From: Oleiagrimonas soli
GTDB taxonomy: Bacteria > Pseudomonadota > Gammaproteobacteria > Xanthomonadales > Rhodanobacteraceae
Assembly (NCBI RefSeq): GCF_000761445.1
Contig: NZ_KN196470.1
Coordinates: 804,699-868,698, forward strand
DNA: 64,000 nucleotides
Direction of reading: 5' to 3'
Below are positions 39,257 to 48,201 of the stretch, one piece after another (within the stretch, counting starts at the first letter, position 1; each line of letters begins with the position of its first letter). Made by a program: the position numbers and the translations under genes. The notes beneath the pieces are model-generated. The model made no database searches, was not told the DNA's origin, and was given only the letters and a program-made list of their open reading frames with translations.

Positions 39257-42136
39257 ATGTCGACGAATTCGTTTTCGAGCGTGCTGGATGTATTCGCGGC
39301 GGATGATTGCGCGCGTTTCGACGTCTTTCTCGAACAGGCCCGGGGTTTGGATGCGTCTGCGCGGGCGGTGCTCCGCAAGACCGGTTTCGAGGCGCTGCAG
39401 TCCGAGGCAAATGCCTCGTTGCTGCGTGTCCTGTTGCTGGAACTCCATGCCGCGCAATTGATGGAACAGCTCCCCAAAGGCGATTCGGATAGCCAATTCA
39501 GAGCTTTTGTGCGCATGGCGGAGCAGCCGGATTTTGCCCGTCACCTGGATGTTCGCTATCCCGTTCTGCGAGAACGATTGGCGTGTGTGCTGAACGATCG
39601 GCGCATGGCGTTGCAAGTCATGATCGAGCGCGTCCTTGCCGATCGCGAACGGCTGCAAGTCCATTTCGGCATGGATTGCCGCAACCTCACGGCGCTGCAT
39701 GTGGGGCTGGGTGATGCGCACGATCGCGGCCATACAGTGGCCCGCCTCGAATTTGCGGACGGCATGCTGATGTACAAGCCGCGCCCCTTGCGACTGGATG
39801 TGGCGCTGGATGCTTTTCTGCAACGTGTATTTCCTGGCGACCATGCCCGCATTCGCGTTCCCCGAGCGCTGGATTGCGGCGAGTACGGTTGGACTGAATT
39901 CACGGTGCACCGCTTTTGCGATGGTGAGGCCGAGGTTTCCCAGTTCTACTTCAACCTTGGGCGATGGATCGCCGTGTTGCACCTTCTGTCCGGGTCGGAC
40001 ATCCATTGCGAGAATCTGATCGCTTGCGGGCCGGTACCCGTCATCGTCGATCCGGAATGCCTGTTTGGTCGCGACGCCCTGATGCAGGACGACGAGGAAG
40101 GAATTCAAGCGGAGGCCGCACGGTTGCTTTCCCTCTCGGTGCTGCGCAGTGGCATTGCACCCTACCGATCGTCATTCGAGGCCCTGGGGGGCGTGGATCA
40201 TTCGAGCATGGCGGCGTCTGGCGACGGCACGTCCGAAGTTGCCGCCCCGGTCCTGGTCGGCGAGGGAACGGCACAGGCGCGTATTGCGCCGGGGACGATC
40301 AAGTTGGATGCGCCCAGAAGCCTGCCGACTCCGGAAAACCGCTTCATGGCGTACGCCGAACGGATTCTCGAGGGGTTTGCGCAAACCAGTGACATGCTGC
40401 GTAGTCTGGATGCTGCAGGGCGGCTGGCCGGGCTTTTGGTGGATTTCCGAGGCTGCCGTGTGCGCGATCTGTACCGCCCCACTCACGTCTACAGTGAGGT
40501 CAAGCGCATGCTCTGGCATCCGGCGTCCTTGCATCAGCCGGACAAGGCACGGGCTCGCGCGGAGGAGATTCTCGGGGGGCATGCCGACCTGACTCAAGAG
40601 CAGATCGAGCAGGAGCTGCGTTCCCTGGAAATACGAGACGTACCGGTCTATCGGTCCACGGTGGACGACGCACGCTTGGAGACTGCCTTGCGACTGTGGC
40701 GCAGTCAGGCCATGTCGGCTCAGGAGATGATTCTGCGCGCATCCATGGTTGCGGCGGTATTGAATCGGGACACCGCCGTCCAACACGGCACATCGCGAAG
40801 ACGCGCGGTCGTGGATGGGAGTCTGTCCGAGATCGATGATCCAGAAGCCGAGCGTCGCCGGCTTGCGGCGTGGGCTGTACGCCGATTGCAAAAGCTGGCG
40901 ATCCCTGGCCGGCATGGAAGTCCCTTGTGGGTGTGCCCGGTGCGTGGACTCAATGGCTGGATGATCGAGCCGTTGCATGCCGATTTCTACAACGGTCTCG
41001 GCGGGATCGCCTACGCGCTCGCCGGCTACAGGCACGAAATGGTCTGTGGCCGCGTGCCCGAAGTCGACGGGGTCGAGCAGACGCTGGAAGAAGTCATCAC
41101 GGCATGGCGGTCGATGGAGCGTGTTTCCACGCCTCCGCGTGGCGGTGGCTTCAACGGCGCCGGTTCGAGGATTCTGGCTTGGCTGACCTTATATACCCAT
41201 CTGGAGCGTCCCGAATTTCTCGATCATGCGATCGGGCATGCGCGAGCGTTGAGTTGCGATGAAGGCGATGCGCCACGCGAATTCGATCTGATAGCGGGCG
41301 AGGCCGGTTTGATTCTGCCATTGCTGCAACTCGGTGAAGTGACCGGCGATATGCAATGGTTCGAGCAGGCGGCATCGATCGGTCGAACCGTCGCTGCAGC
41401 GGCGGTCGTCGATGCTCGCGGAGCACGCTGGAATAGCCCGTCCTTCAAGACGCCCATTGGCGGTTTCGCTCACGGCGCCACGGGTATTGGGTGGGCGCTG
41501 GCGCGTCTGTCGCTAAGTCGTGCGGGCACAGCCGCCGATCGATATCGCTGGATGCAGCTTGCCGAGTGCGCCTTCGCATTCGAAAGTACGCTCTACGATC
41601 AGGTACAGGGCGCCTGGCGCGACATGCGGACCCCTGAAGACGCAGTGTGCGCCAGTGCCTGGTGCCACGGCGCCATTGGCATCGGCCTGGCCGCGAGCGA
41701 CCTGCATGCGCGCACGGGTGGCAAGGGGTTTCTCGAAACGTTCTGGTTGGCCGTGGAAAGTGCCTTGGAACAAGGATGGCATCTGCGGCCGAATCTTTGT
41801 CATGGCAGCATCGGCATGCGCGAATTGCTGGCTCGGGCTGCGCGGTCGGGTCTGGAGACGGGGAAGCAGGCGCGGGATCACGGTGATCGTATCGTGCTGT
41901 CGCAGGTGCGCCATATCGCAGCGGACGAGCGCCAACTGACTGAATCGCTCTTTGTTCCTGGCCTCATGACCGGACTGTCCGGCATCGTGCATGGCTTGTG
42001 TCGGATGAGCGACGAGCACGAGCTGCCTTCGGCGCTGCAGATGGAGGTCACGCAAACCATGTTCGGAGCAGGTGTCGAAAGCGTGCCGTGGGCGACGGAC
42101 CGCGCGCATCAGGTGCAGACCGCAACCTCTTCGTGA
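39257..42136 (+). CDS. lanM2: Class II lanthipeptide synthetase LanM (locus 2)
   Basis: A 959-residue bifunctional dehydratase/cyclase for the locus 2 precursor. The dehydratase domain has YKPR, D248, H250 and N253 in SDIHCEN, D265/E267 in VDPE, and the conserved Arg/Thr in RDLYRPTHVY. The LanC-like domain has zinc ligands C803 (WCHG), C848 and H849 (LCHG). It is clearly diverged from lanM1. I chose the ATG at 39257, which has GGGAGAG upstream; an in-frame ATG at 39200 overlaps the end of the terminator region. Two 60-base rows counted by eye are near 58-60% G+C, against about 67-75% in comparable rows of lanM1 and purL, which suggests a separate, later acquisition. Confidence 0.93.
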   Translation: MSTNSFSSVLDVFAADDCARFDVFLEQARGLDASARAVLRKTGFEALQSEANASLLRVLLLELHAAQLMEQLPKGDSDSQFRAFVRMAEQPDFARHLDVRYPVLRERLACVLNDRRMALQVMIERVLADRERLQVHFGMDCRNLTALHVGLGDAHDRGHTVARLEFADGMLMYKPRPLRLDVALDAFLQRVFPGDHARIRVPRALDCGEYGWTEFTVHRFCDGEAEVSQFYFNLGRWIAVLHLLSGSDIHCENLIACGPVPVIVDPECLFGRDALMQDDEEGIQAEAARLLSLSVLRSGIAPYRSSFEALGGVDHSSMAASGDGTSEVAAPVLVGEGTAQARIAPGTIKLDAPRSLPTPENRFMAYAERILEGFAQTSDMLRSLDAAGRLAGLLVDFRGCRVRDLYRPTHVYSEVKRMLWHPASLHQPDKARARAEEILGGHADLTQEQIEQELRSLEIRDVPVYRSTVDDARLETALRLWRSQAMSAQEMILRASMVAAVLNRDTAVQHGTSRRRAVVDGSLSEIDDPEAERRRLAAWAVRRLQKLAIPGRHGSPLWVCPVRGLNGWMIEPLHADFYNGLGGIAYALAGYRHEMVCGRVPEVDGVEQTLEEVITAWRSMERVSTPPRGGGFNGAGSRILAWLTLYTHLERPEFLDHAIGHARALSCDEGDAPREFDLIAGEAGLILPLLQLGEVTGDMQWFEQAASIGRTVAAAAVVDARGARWNSPSFKTPIGGFAHGATGIGWALARLSLSRAGTAADRYRWMQLAECAFAFESTLYDQVQGAWRDMRTPEDAVCASAWCHGAIGIGLAASDLHARTGGKGFLETFWLAVESALEQGWHLRPNLCHGSIGMRELLARAARSGLETGKQARDHGDRIVLSQVRHIAADERQLTESLFVPGLMTGLSGIVHGLCRMSDEHELPSALQMEVTQTMFGAGVESVPWATDRAHQVQTATSS

Positions 42137-42447
42137 GTCGGAGCTTTCAGGCCCGACCACAGGTCGGCGGCAAGCGTGACTTGGAGACACCGAGATGCCA
42201 GCCTGCACGAGAGCAGGGAAATGGGTCGTGTCACATGGTGATACGGCGGCGAAGCTGCTGCGCTACGATGGTCGCGCCTCTGGCGGACCGGCCTATGACG
42301 GTGCATGCCAGCCTGCCGGTAGTTCATTCATTGTGTGCGGGGTGGATCATCGGCTTTCTTGTGGAACGGGCGGTCTTTTTGGATTTGCGCGTTCTCTGCG
42401 TTGAGCGGCTCGCGAGCTGCCTGGATGTTTGGAGCTTGGAGTAGGTC
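42137..42447 (+). other. Intergenic stretch after lanM2, with one doubtful small ORF
   Basis: A 6-bp hairpin (CCGACC 42153-42158 with GGTCGG 42162-42167) follows the lanM2 stop without a U-tract. An ORF at 42195-42404 would encode 69 residues with five Cys and has GGAG eight bases before its ATG. Its codon use is A+T-rich like lanM2, and it lacks an NPAG leader. It could be a remnant, an unrelated small protein or chance. A segment ATGCCAGCCTGC occurs twice here (about 42195 and 42305). I see nothing else in this stretch. Confidence 0.35.
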
Positions 42448-42981
42448 ATGATCCGCGACATCCTGAAAATGGGCGATCCGCGCCTGTTGCGCGTGGCCAA
42501 GCCGGTGTCGGCCTTCGACACGCCGGAGCTGCATGCGTTGGTGGCCGACATGTTCGACACCATGCAGCATGCCGGCGGCGTGGGTCTGGCCGCGCCCCAG
42601 ATCGGGGTGGATCTGCAGGTAGTGATCTTCGGTTTCGAGCACAGCGCACGTTATCCGGACGCGGTGGCCGTGCCGCGCACCATTCTGGTGAACCCCGTCC
42701 TCACGCCGTTGTCTGACGAGATGGAAGAAGGCTGGGAAGGCTGTCTTTCGGTACCGGGGCTGCGCGGCATGGTGGATCGCCATCGGCGCATCGCCTATAC
42801 CGGATACGGCCCGACCGGCGCGCCCATCGAGCGCGAGGCCGAGGGCTTTCATGCGCGCGTGGTGCAGCATGAGTGCGATCATCTGATCGGCCGGCTGTAC
42901 CCGTCGCGGATCACGGATTTCAGCAAGTTCGGCTTCATCGACGTGCTGTTTCCGGAACTCGATCCCGCGTTGGAGGCCTGA
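42448..42981 (+). CDS. def: Peptide deformylase
   Basis: It removes the formyl group from the N-terminal methionine of new proteins. The 177-residue protein has all three motifs: GLAAPQ (46-51), EGCLS (97-101) with metal-ligand C99, and HECDH (141-145). Family length is normal. It lacks the usual fmt partner next to it, and may be a second deformylase. It lies between the lanthipeptide locus and the type II secretion operon. Confidence 0.95.
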   Translation: MIRDILKMGDPRLLRVAKPVSAFDTPELHALVADMFDTMQHAGGVGLAAPQIGVDLQVVIFGFEHSARYPDAVAVPRTILVNPVLTPLSDEMEEGWEGCLSVPGLRGMVDRHRRIAYTGYGPTGAPIEREAEGFHARVVQHECDHLIGRLYPSRITDFSKFGFIDVLFPELDPALEA

Positions 42982-43139
42982 GCGTCCGCGTCCGGAAGCT
43001 GCGGAACCGGCCACAGCTTGCACGACGGCCGAAGGGGCGGCCTCGCGCTGGCCGCCGCCATGTGATACCTATGCCTGCTGCGCTTTTCGCAAGCAGGATG
43101 CCTTGTCGTCGCAGCGACGGTTTCGGGGAGGATGTAGGA

Positions 43140-44879
43140 ATGTCGGCAGCTGCACTGCCATCGATCGACGCGGCCACCCGCGCCGACAGCAACACGGATC
43201 AGGCGCGCGTGTGCGCGCTGCTGGTCGAGCGCGGCTCGCTGAAGGAGGCCGATCTTGGCCGTGCGCGCCGGCTGCACGAGGAAGCGCCCGAGGGCACGCT
43301 GACGTCGCTGCTGGCGCGCCTGGGTCTGGTGTCCGAGCGCAATCTGGCCGAGGCCTGGGCCGAACTGCTCGGCGTGCCGCTGCTGGCGTCTGCCGATGCG
43401 CCGGAGATGCCGCCGACCGACGTCGAGATGTCAGTGCGTTTCCTGCGCCAGCACCACGTGGTGCCGGTCACGGTCGAGGACGAGCAAGCGATTGGCCTGA
43501 TGGTGGCCGATCCGGGCGATCCGTATCCGGCGCAGGCCGTGGCGTTGGCCACCGGTCGCGCCATCGCCCTGCGCGTGGGTCTGCGCAGCGAGGTCGACGA
43601 CCTGATCGAGCGCTATTACGGTCAGGGCCGCTCGGCCATGGGCACCATCGTGGAGAACATGGAAGGCGGCGTGTCCGACGAGGAAGATGTCGAACATCTG
43701 CGCGACCTGGCCTCCGAGGCGCCGGTCATCCGTCTGGTCAACCTGGTCATCCAGCGCGCCGTCGAGCAGCGCGCGTCGGACATCCACATCGAACCGTTCG
43801 AGAACCGCCTGAAGGTGCGCTACCGCATCGACGGCGTGCTGCACGAGGTGGAAGCGCCGCCGGCCAGTTCCACCGCCGCGGTGATCAGCCGCGTGAAGAT
43901 CATGGCGCGCCTGAACATCGCCGAGCGCCGCCTGCCGCAGGACGGCCGCATCATGCTGCGCGTACAGGGCAAGGAGCTGGACCTGCGCGTGTCCACCGTG
44001 CCGACCAGCTTCGGCGAGTCGGTGGTGATGCGTATCCTCGACCGTGAGGCCGTGGTCTTCGACTTCGCCCGGCTCGGCTTCACCGACGATTTCACGCGCC
44101 GCTTCACCGATGTGCTGGAACGCCCGCACGGCATCCTGCTGGTGACCGGCCCGACCGGTTCGGGCAAGACCACCACGCTGTACACGGCGCTGTCGCAGAT
44201 CAACACGCCGGACGTGAAGATCATCACCGTCGAGGACCCGGTCGAATACCAGCTCGAAGGCATCAACCAGATTCAGGTGAAGCCGTCCATCGGACTGGAC
44301 TTCGCCGGCGCGCTGCGCTCCATCGTGCGCCAGGATCCGGACGTCATCATGATCGGCGAAATGCGCGATCTGGAGACCTGCCGCATCGCCATCCAGTCGG
44401 CGCTGACCGGCCATCTGGTGCTGTCGACGCTGCATACCAATTCGGCCGCCGGCGGCATCACCCGCCTGCTCGACATGGGCGTGGAGGACTACCTGTTGAC
44501 CTCGACCATCAACGGCATCCTGGCACAGCGTCTGGTGCGGCACCTGGACACCGAACTGGCCGAGCCGTACGAGGCGCTGCCCGAAGTGGTCAAGCAGTTC
44601 CAGTTGGAGCGCTTCACCGATGAACGCCCGGTCCGGTTGTGGAAACCGGGCCGCAGCGATGCCAACCCGACCGGCTACCGCGGCCGACAGGCCATCGTCG
44701 AATTCCTCACCATGAGCGACCCGCTGCGCCGTCTGGTGATGCAGCACGCCTCCGACGCCGACATCGAGCGCGCCGCGCGCGAGGAAGGCATGCGCACCAT
44801 GTACGAGGACGGTCTGGCCAAGGCCGTGCACGGCGCCACCACCATCGAGGAGGTCCTGCGCGTGACGCAGGAAGGCTGA
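43140..44879 (+). CDS. gspE: Type II secretion ATPase GspE (no tetracysteine motif)
   Basis: Cytoplasmic ATPase that powers pseudopilus assembly in type II secretion. The 579-residue protein has the N1E-type domain (about 20-150), then the N2E/C1E ATPase core. Walker A is GPTGSGKTTT, with an Asp box and DPDVIMIGEMRD as Walker B. The His box is in LSTLHTNSAAGGI. In most GspE proteins a zinc-binding CxxC...CxxC module follows the ATPase core. Here the equivalent segment, from RHLDTELAEPYEALPE to NPTGYRGRQ, contains no cysteine. The ATG at 43140 has GGAGG about 12 bases upstream. It heads gspEFGHIJK. Confidence 0.92.
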   Translation: MSAAALPSIDAATRADSNTDQARVCALLVERGSLKEADLGRARRLHEEAPEGTLTSLLARLGLVSERNLAEAWAELLGVPLLASADAPEMPPTDVEMSVRFLRQHHVVPVTVEDEQAIGLMVADPGDPYPAQAVALATGRAIALRVGLRSEVDDLIERYYGQGRSAMGTIVENMEGGVSDEEDVEHLRDLASEAPVIRLVNLVIQRAVEQRASDIHIEPFENRLKVRYRIDGVLHEVEAPPASSTAAVISRVKIMARLNIAERRLPQDGRIMLRVQGKELDLRVSTVPTSFGESVVMRILDREAVVFDFARLGFTDDFTRRFTDVLERPHGILLVTGPTGSGKTTTLYTALSQINTPDVKIITVEDPVEYQLEGINQIQVKPSIGLDFAGALRSIVRQDPDVIMIGEMRDLETCRIAIQSALTGHLVLSTLHTNSAAGGITRLLDMGVEDYLLTSTINGILAQRLVRHLDTELAEPYEALPEVVKQFQLERFTDERPVRLWKPGRSDANPTGYRGRQAIVEFLTMSDPLRRLVMQHASDADIERAAREEGMRTMYEDGLAKAVHGATTIEEVLRVTQEG

Positions 44880-44880
44880 G

Positions 44881-46098
44881 ATGGCGCAGTTCCGCTATCG
44901 CGCGATCAGCGCGTCCGGCGAGGTGCTGCAGGGACTGATGGAGGCGGCCAGCGTCGAGGACGTGGTGGTGCGCCTGCAGGACCAGGGCCACACGCCGCTC
45001 GAAGCCAAGCCGGCCGACGCCGGCGGCGGTGCGCCGATGTTCGCCTCGCTGTTCCAGCGCGGCCCGTTCAACGGCGACCAGCTGGCGCAGTTCACCCATC
45101 AGCTCGCCACGCTGCTCGGCGCGGGCCAGCCGCTGGATCGCGCGCTCGGCATCCTGCTCGATCTGCCCGAGGGCGAGCGCGCGAAGAAGCTGGTCGAGCG
45201 CGTGCGCGAACGCGTGCGCGGCGGCGGCACGCTGTCGCAGGCGCTGGACGAGGAGCACGGCGCGTTTCCGCGTCTGTACGTCAGCCTGGTGCGCGCAGGC
45301 GAGGCCGGCGGATCGCTGGACGTCACCCTGCGCCGGCTGGCCGATTACCTGGAGCGCGCGCAGGCGCTGCGTTCCAGCGTGGTCAATGCGCTGATCTATC
45401 CGGCCTTCCTGATGGTCGGCGTGGTCGGCTCGCTGCTGTTGCTGCTGACCTACGTGGTGCCGCAGTTCGTGCCGATCTTCCAGGACATGAACGTGCCAAT
45501 TCCGCTGATGACCAAGATCGTCCTCGGCATCGGCAACGTGATGCAGAGCGGCTGGTGGCTGATGCTGTTGCTGCTGGTCGGCGGCGTTTTCTTCCTGCGC
45601 ATGCGCCTGCGCGACGCGGACACGCGACGCGGGTTCGATGCATGGCGGCTGCGCATGCGCGTGCTCGGACCGGTGCTGCTGAAGGTCGAGACCGCGCGCA
45701 TCGCGCGCACGCTCGGCACGCTGCTGAAGAACGGCGTGCCGATGATGACGGCGCTCAACATCACCCGGCAGGTCACGCGCAACACAGCGCTGGAGTACGC
45801 GCTGACCAAGGCCGCCGAGGCGGTCAAGGGCGGCGCGGGTCTGGGCGTCGCGCTGGCCGAGTCCAAGCAGTTCCCGCGGCTGGCGCTGCAGATGGTGCAG
45901 GTGGGCGAGGAAGCCGGCGCCATCGACGACATGCTGCTGAAGGTGGCCGACACGTTCGACCTCGAGTCCAAACGCTCGATCGACCGCCTGCTGGCGGCGC
46001 TGGTGCCGGCGCTGACGGTGGTGATGACCGTGATGGTCGCCTTCATCATGGCGGCGATCCTGATGCCGCTGCTGAGCCTGACCAGCAACATCGGCTGA
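44881..46098 (+). CDS. gspF: Type II secretion platform protein GspF
   Basis: Polytopic inner-membrane platform protein of 405 residues with two GspF domains (about 70-195 and 270-395). Each contains the FTHQLATLL or LPRLALQMVQVGEEAGAI type of motif, and three transmembrane segments are evident. It begins MAQFRYRA, two bases after the gspE stop. Confidence 0.95.
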   Translation: MAQFRYRAISASGEVLQGLMEAASVEDVVVRLQDQGHTPLEAKPADAGGGAPMFASLFQRGPFNGDQLAQFTHQLATLLGAGQPLDRALGILLDLPEGERAKKLVERVRERVRGGGTLSQALDEEHGAFPRLYVSLVRAGEAGGSLDVTLRRLADYLERAQALRSSVVNALIYPAFLMVGVVGSLLLLLTYVVPQFVPIFQDMNVPIPLMTKIVLGIGNVMQSGWWLMLLLLVGGVFFLRMRLRDADTRRGFDAWRLRMRVLGPVLLKVETARIARTLGTLLKNGVPMMTALNITRQVTRNTALEYALTKAAEAVKGGAGLGVALAESKQFPRLALQMVQVGEEAGAIDDMLLKVADTFDLESKRSIDRLLAALVPALTVVMTVMVAFIMAAILMPLLSLTSNIG

Positions 46099-46128
46099 CC
46101 CTTTTCATTCGCAGAACGAGGATTCCAG

Positions 46129-46569
46129 ATGAACAAGCAAGCGATGCAACGGATGCGTCACCCGCGCGCGGCGCGCAGCGGCGGCTTCACGCTGCTGGAA
46201 ATGCTGGCGGTGATCGTGTTGATCGGCATCATCGGCACCATCGTCTACACCCAGGTCGGCAAGAGCCTGGACAAGGGCAAGTACGGCGCGGGCAAGGCGC
46301 AGCTGACGGCCATCGATACCGCCATCCAGCGCTACGCGATGGACAACGGTTCGCCGCCGCCGACCCTCGACGCGCTGGTGACCAAGCCGTCCGGCGCCTC
46401 CGACTGGCTGGGTCCATACCTCAAGGCCAAGCAGCTGAAGGACCCGTGGGGCCACGCATTCGGCTACAAGGTGCCGGGCGACCACGGCGACTACGACGTG
46501 ATCTTCTACGGTCAGGACGGTCGTCCGGGCGGCACCGGCATGAGCAAGGACGTGGGTAACTGGGAATGA
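46129..46569 (+). CDS. gspG: Major pseudopilin GspG
   Basis: Major subunit of the type II secretion pseudopilus, 146 residues. The prepilin peptidase site is GG-FTLLEM, cleaved after G19, with the conserved E24 at +5. The signature DPWGHAFGYKVPGDHGDYDV and late SYGQDG-type motif (FYGQDGRPGG) are present, including calcium-site acidic residues. It has GAGGA upstream. Confidence 0.96.
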   Translation: MNKQAMQRMRHPRAARSGGFTLLEMLAVIVLIGIIGTIVYTQVGKSLDKGKYGAGKAQLTAIDTAIQRYAMDNGSPPPTLDALVTKPSGASDWLGPYLKAKQLKDPWGHAFGYKVPGDHGDYDVIFYGQDGRPGGTGMSKDVGNWE

Positions 46570-47099
46570 TCCACGCGCGATGCCGTCGGCATGTCGCCGG
46601 GCCCGGACGGGTCGGGATGCGGCATGCCCGGCATCGCGTGACGGGGCGCGCCGGCGCGTCCGGCTTCACTCTGCTGGAGATGCTGGTCGTCATCATCCTG
46701 ATCAGCATCGCCGCGACCGTGGTGGCGATCTCCGTCACCCGCGGTCTGACCTCGGCGCGCATCCGCAGCGCCAGCGCCGACCTGGCGGCCGCGCTGCGTT
46801 ACACGCGGGCGCAGGCCATCGTCCACGGCAAGCAGGAAACCCTCAGCGTGGACGTCGCCCAGCACACCTACCAGGCGCCGGGCCGACCGATGGTGCAGCT
46901 GCCCGGCGGCATGGCGCTGGCGCTGACCAGCGCGGTCGAGGATCGCGTCAACGCGCATACCGGCAACATTCGCTTTTTCCCCGACGGCAGTTCGACCGGC
47001 GGGCGCATCACGCTCAGTCACGGTCAGCGCGAATGGCACATCAACGTGGCCTGGCTGACCGGCAGCGTGGCCGTGGTCGAGACGCGGGCCGGAGGCTAA
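46566..47099 (+). CDS. gspH: Minor pseudopilin GspH
   Basis: A 177-residue minor pseudopilin with a peptidase site SG-FTLLEML after residue 33. The leader is long and basic from the start at 46566, which overlaps gspG as ATGA. The ATG at 46617 would give a 16-residue leader of more usual length. The GspH-type RSASADLAAALRYTRAQAI segment follows the helix. Confidence 0.9.
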   Translation: MIHARCRRHVAGPGRVGMRHARHRVTGRAGASGFTLLEMLVVIILISIAATVVAISVTRGLTSARIRSASADLAAALRYTRAQAIVHGKQETLSVDVAQHTYQAPGRPMVQLPGGMALALTSAVEDRVNAHTGNIRFFPDGSSTGGRITLSHGQREWHINVAWLTGSVAVVETRAGG

Positions 47100-47101
47100 G
47101 C

Positions 47102-47518
47102 ATGCGCGTCGCGCGTCCGCGAGGATTCACGCTGATCGAGGTCATCGCGGCCATTGTGCTGCTGTCGCTGGCCTTTGCCGCGCTGCTGACCACGATGGGC
47201 AACGCCTCGCGCCTGGCCGTCAACGCCGATGCGCATACGCGCGCGGCGCTATGCGCGCAGTCGGCGATGGACAGCGCCTTTGTGTTGAAGCCGATCCGCG
47301 CGGGCGTGATCCAGGGGCGCTGCGACAAGAACTTCCACTGGCAGCTGCAGGCGCAGCGCTGGCAGCCGCCGAATCCCGGCAAGGTGCCGGTGCAGATGAA
47401 CATGTTCCGCCTCGATCTGACCGTGCTGTGGGCGCAGGGCGGACACCAGCGACAGGCGCGTTTCTGCACGCTGCGCGCGCAGGATCCGGGTCGTTACAAT
47501 CCGTCGGGGCTGCCGTGA
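47102..47518 (+). CDS. gspI: Minor pseudopilin GspI
   Basis: A 138-residue minor pseudopilin, cleaved in RG-FTLIEV after G8. It begins two bases after gspH. The W-rich C-terminal half and VLWAQGGHQRQARFCTLR fit GspI. Its stop overlaps the gspJ start by one base. Confidence 0.9.
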   Translation: MRVARPRGFTLIEVIAAIVLLSLAFAALLTTMGNASRLAVNADAHTRAALCAQSAMDSAFVLKPIRAGVIQGRCDKNFHWQLQAQRWQPPNPGKVPVQMNMFRLDLTVLWAQGGHQRQARFCTLRAQDPGRYNPSGLP

Positions 47519-48201
47519 TGCGACTGCGCGCACGCCACGCGAGAGGCTTCACGCTGCTGGAAGTGCTGGCGGCGATGGTGCTGTTGTCGCTGCTGTTGCT
47601 GGCGGTGTGGTCGGGCATCCACTCGGCGACCTTGAGCGTGCGTTCCGGACAGCGTTTCGTCGAGCGCACCGATGCGGTGCGCTCGACGCAGGACTTCCTG
47701 CGCCGCGAGCTGGCGCAGGCGGTGCGTCAGCCGTGGGCGGCCGATCCGGACGGCGGTGCGATCGTGTTCACCGGCAGTCCGGACAAACTGCAGTTCGTCG
47801 CGCCGCTGCCGGGCTACCTGGGCAAGCTCGGGCCGCAGTTGCAGACCGTCGAACTGGTGCCGGAGAAACAGGGCGACGGCTATCGGTTGCAGGTCTCGTT
47901 CTCGCTGCTGCCGCCGGACGGCGGCAAGCCGCAGCCGCTGGGCAAGCCGCAGGTGCTGCTGACCGGCATTCAGAGCGGACAGTTCGACTTCCGCGGCTTC
48001 GACAAACTGCGCAAGCCCACCGACTGGCTGCAGCGCTGGGAGGACACCGACCGCACGCCGGCGCTGGTGCGCCTGGACCTGAAGCTGGACAAGGGCGTCT
48101 GGCCGCAATTGGTCGCGCCGATCCGCGTCGACGCCAGCGCGGTCATTGGCACCGGCGGCTTACTGCGCCGCATCCTGCGCCCGCCGGGGTCGCAGCCATG
48201 A
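47518..48201 (+). CDS. gspJ: Minor pseudopilin GspJ
   Basis: A 227-residue minor pseudopilin with the peptidase site RG-FTLLEVL after G10. The FLRRELAQAVRQP segment after the helix is typical of GspJ, which forms the pseudopilus tip with GspI and GspK. The stop overlaps gspK as ATGA. Confidence 0.92.
   Translation: MRLRARHARGFTLLEVLAAMVLLSLLLLAVWSGIHSATLSVRSGQRFVERTDAVRSTQDFLRRELAQAVRQPWAADPDGGAIVFTGSPDKLQFVAPLPGYLGKLGPQLQTVELVPEKQGDGYRLQVSFSLLPPDGGKPQPLGKPQVLLTGIQSGQFDFRGFDKLRKPTDWLQRWEDTDRTPALVRLDLKLDKGVWPQLVAPIRVDASAVIGTGGLLRRILRPPGSQP

Noticed and set aside
42195-42404. A third lanthipeptide precursor after lanM2
   Set aside because: It has cysteines but no NPAG leader or cleavage motif, so it is listed only as a doubtful ORF.
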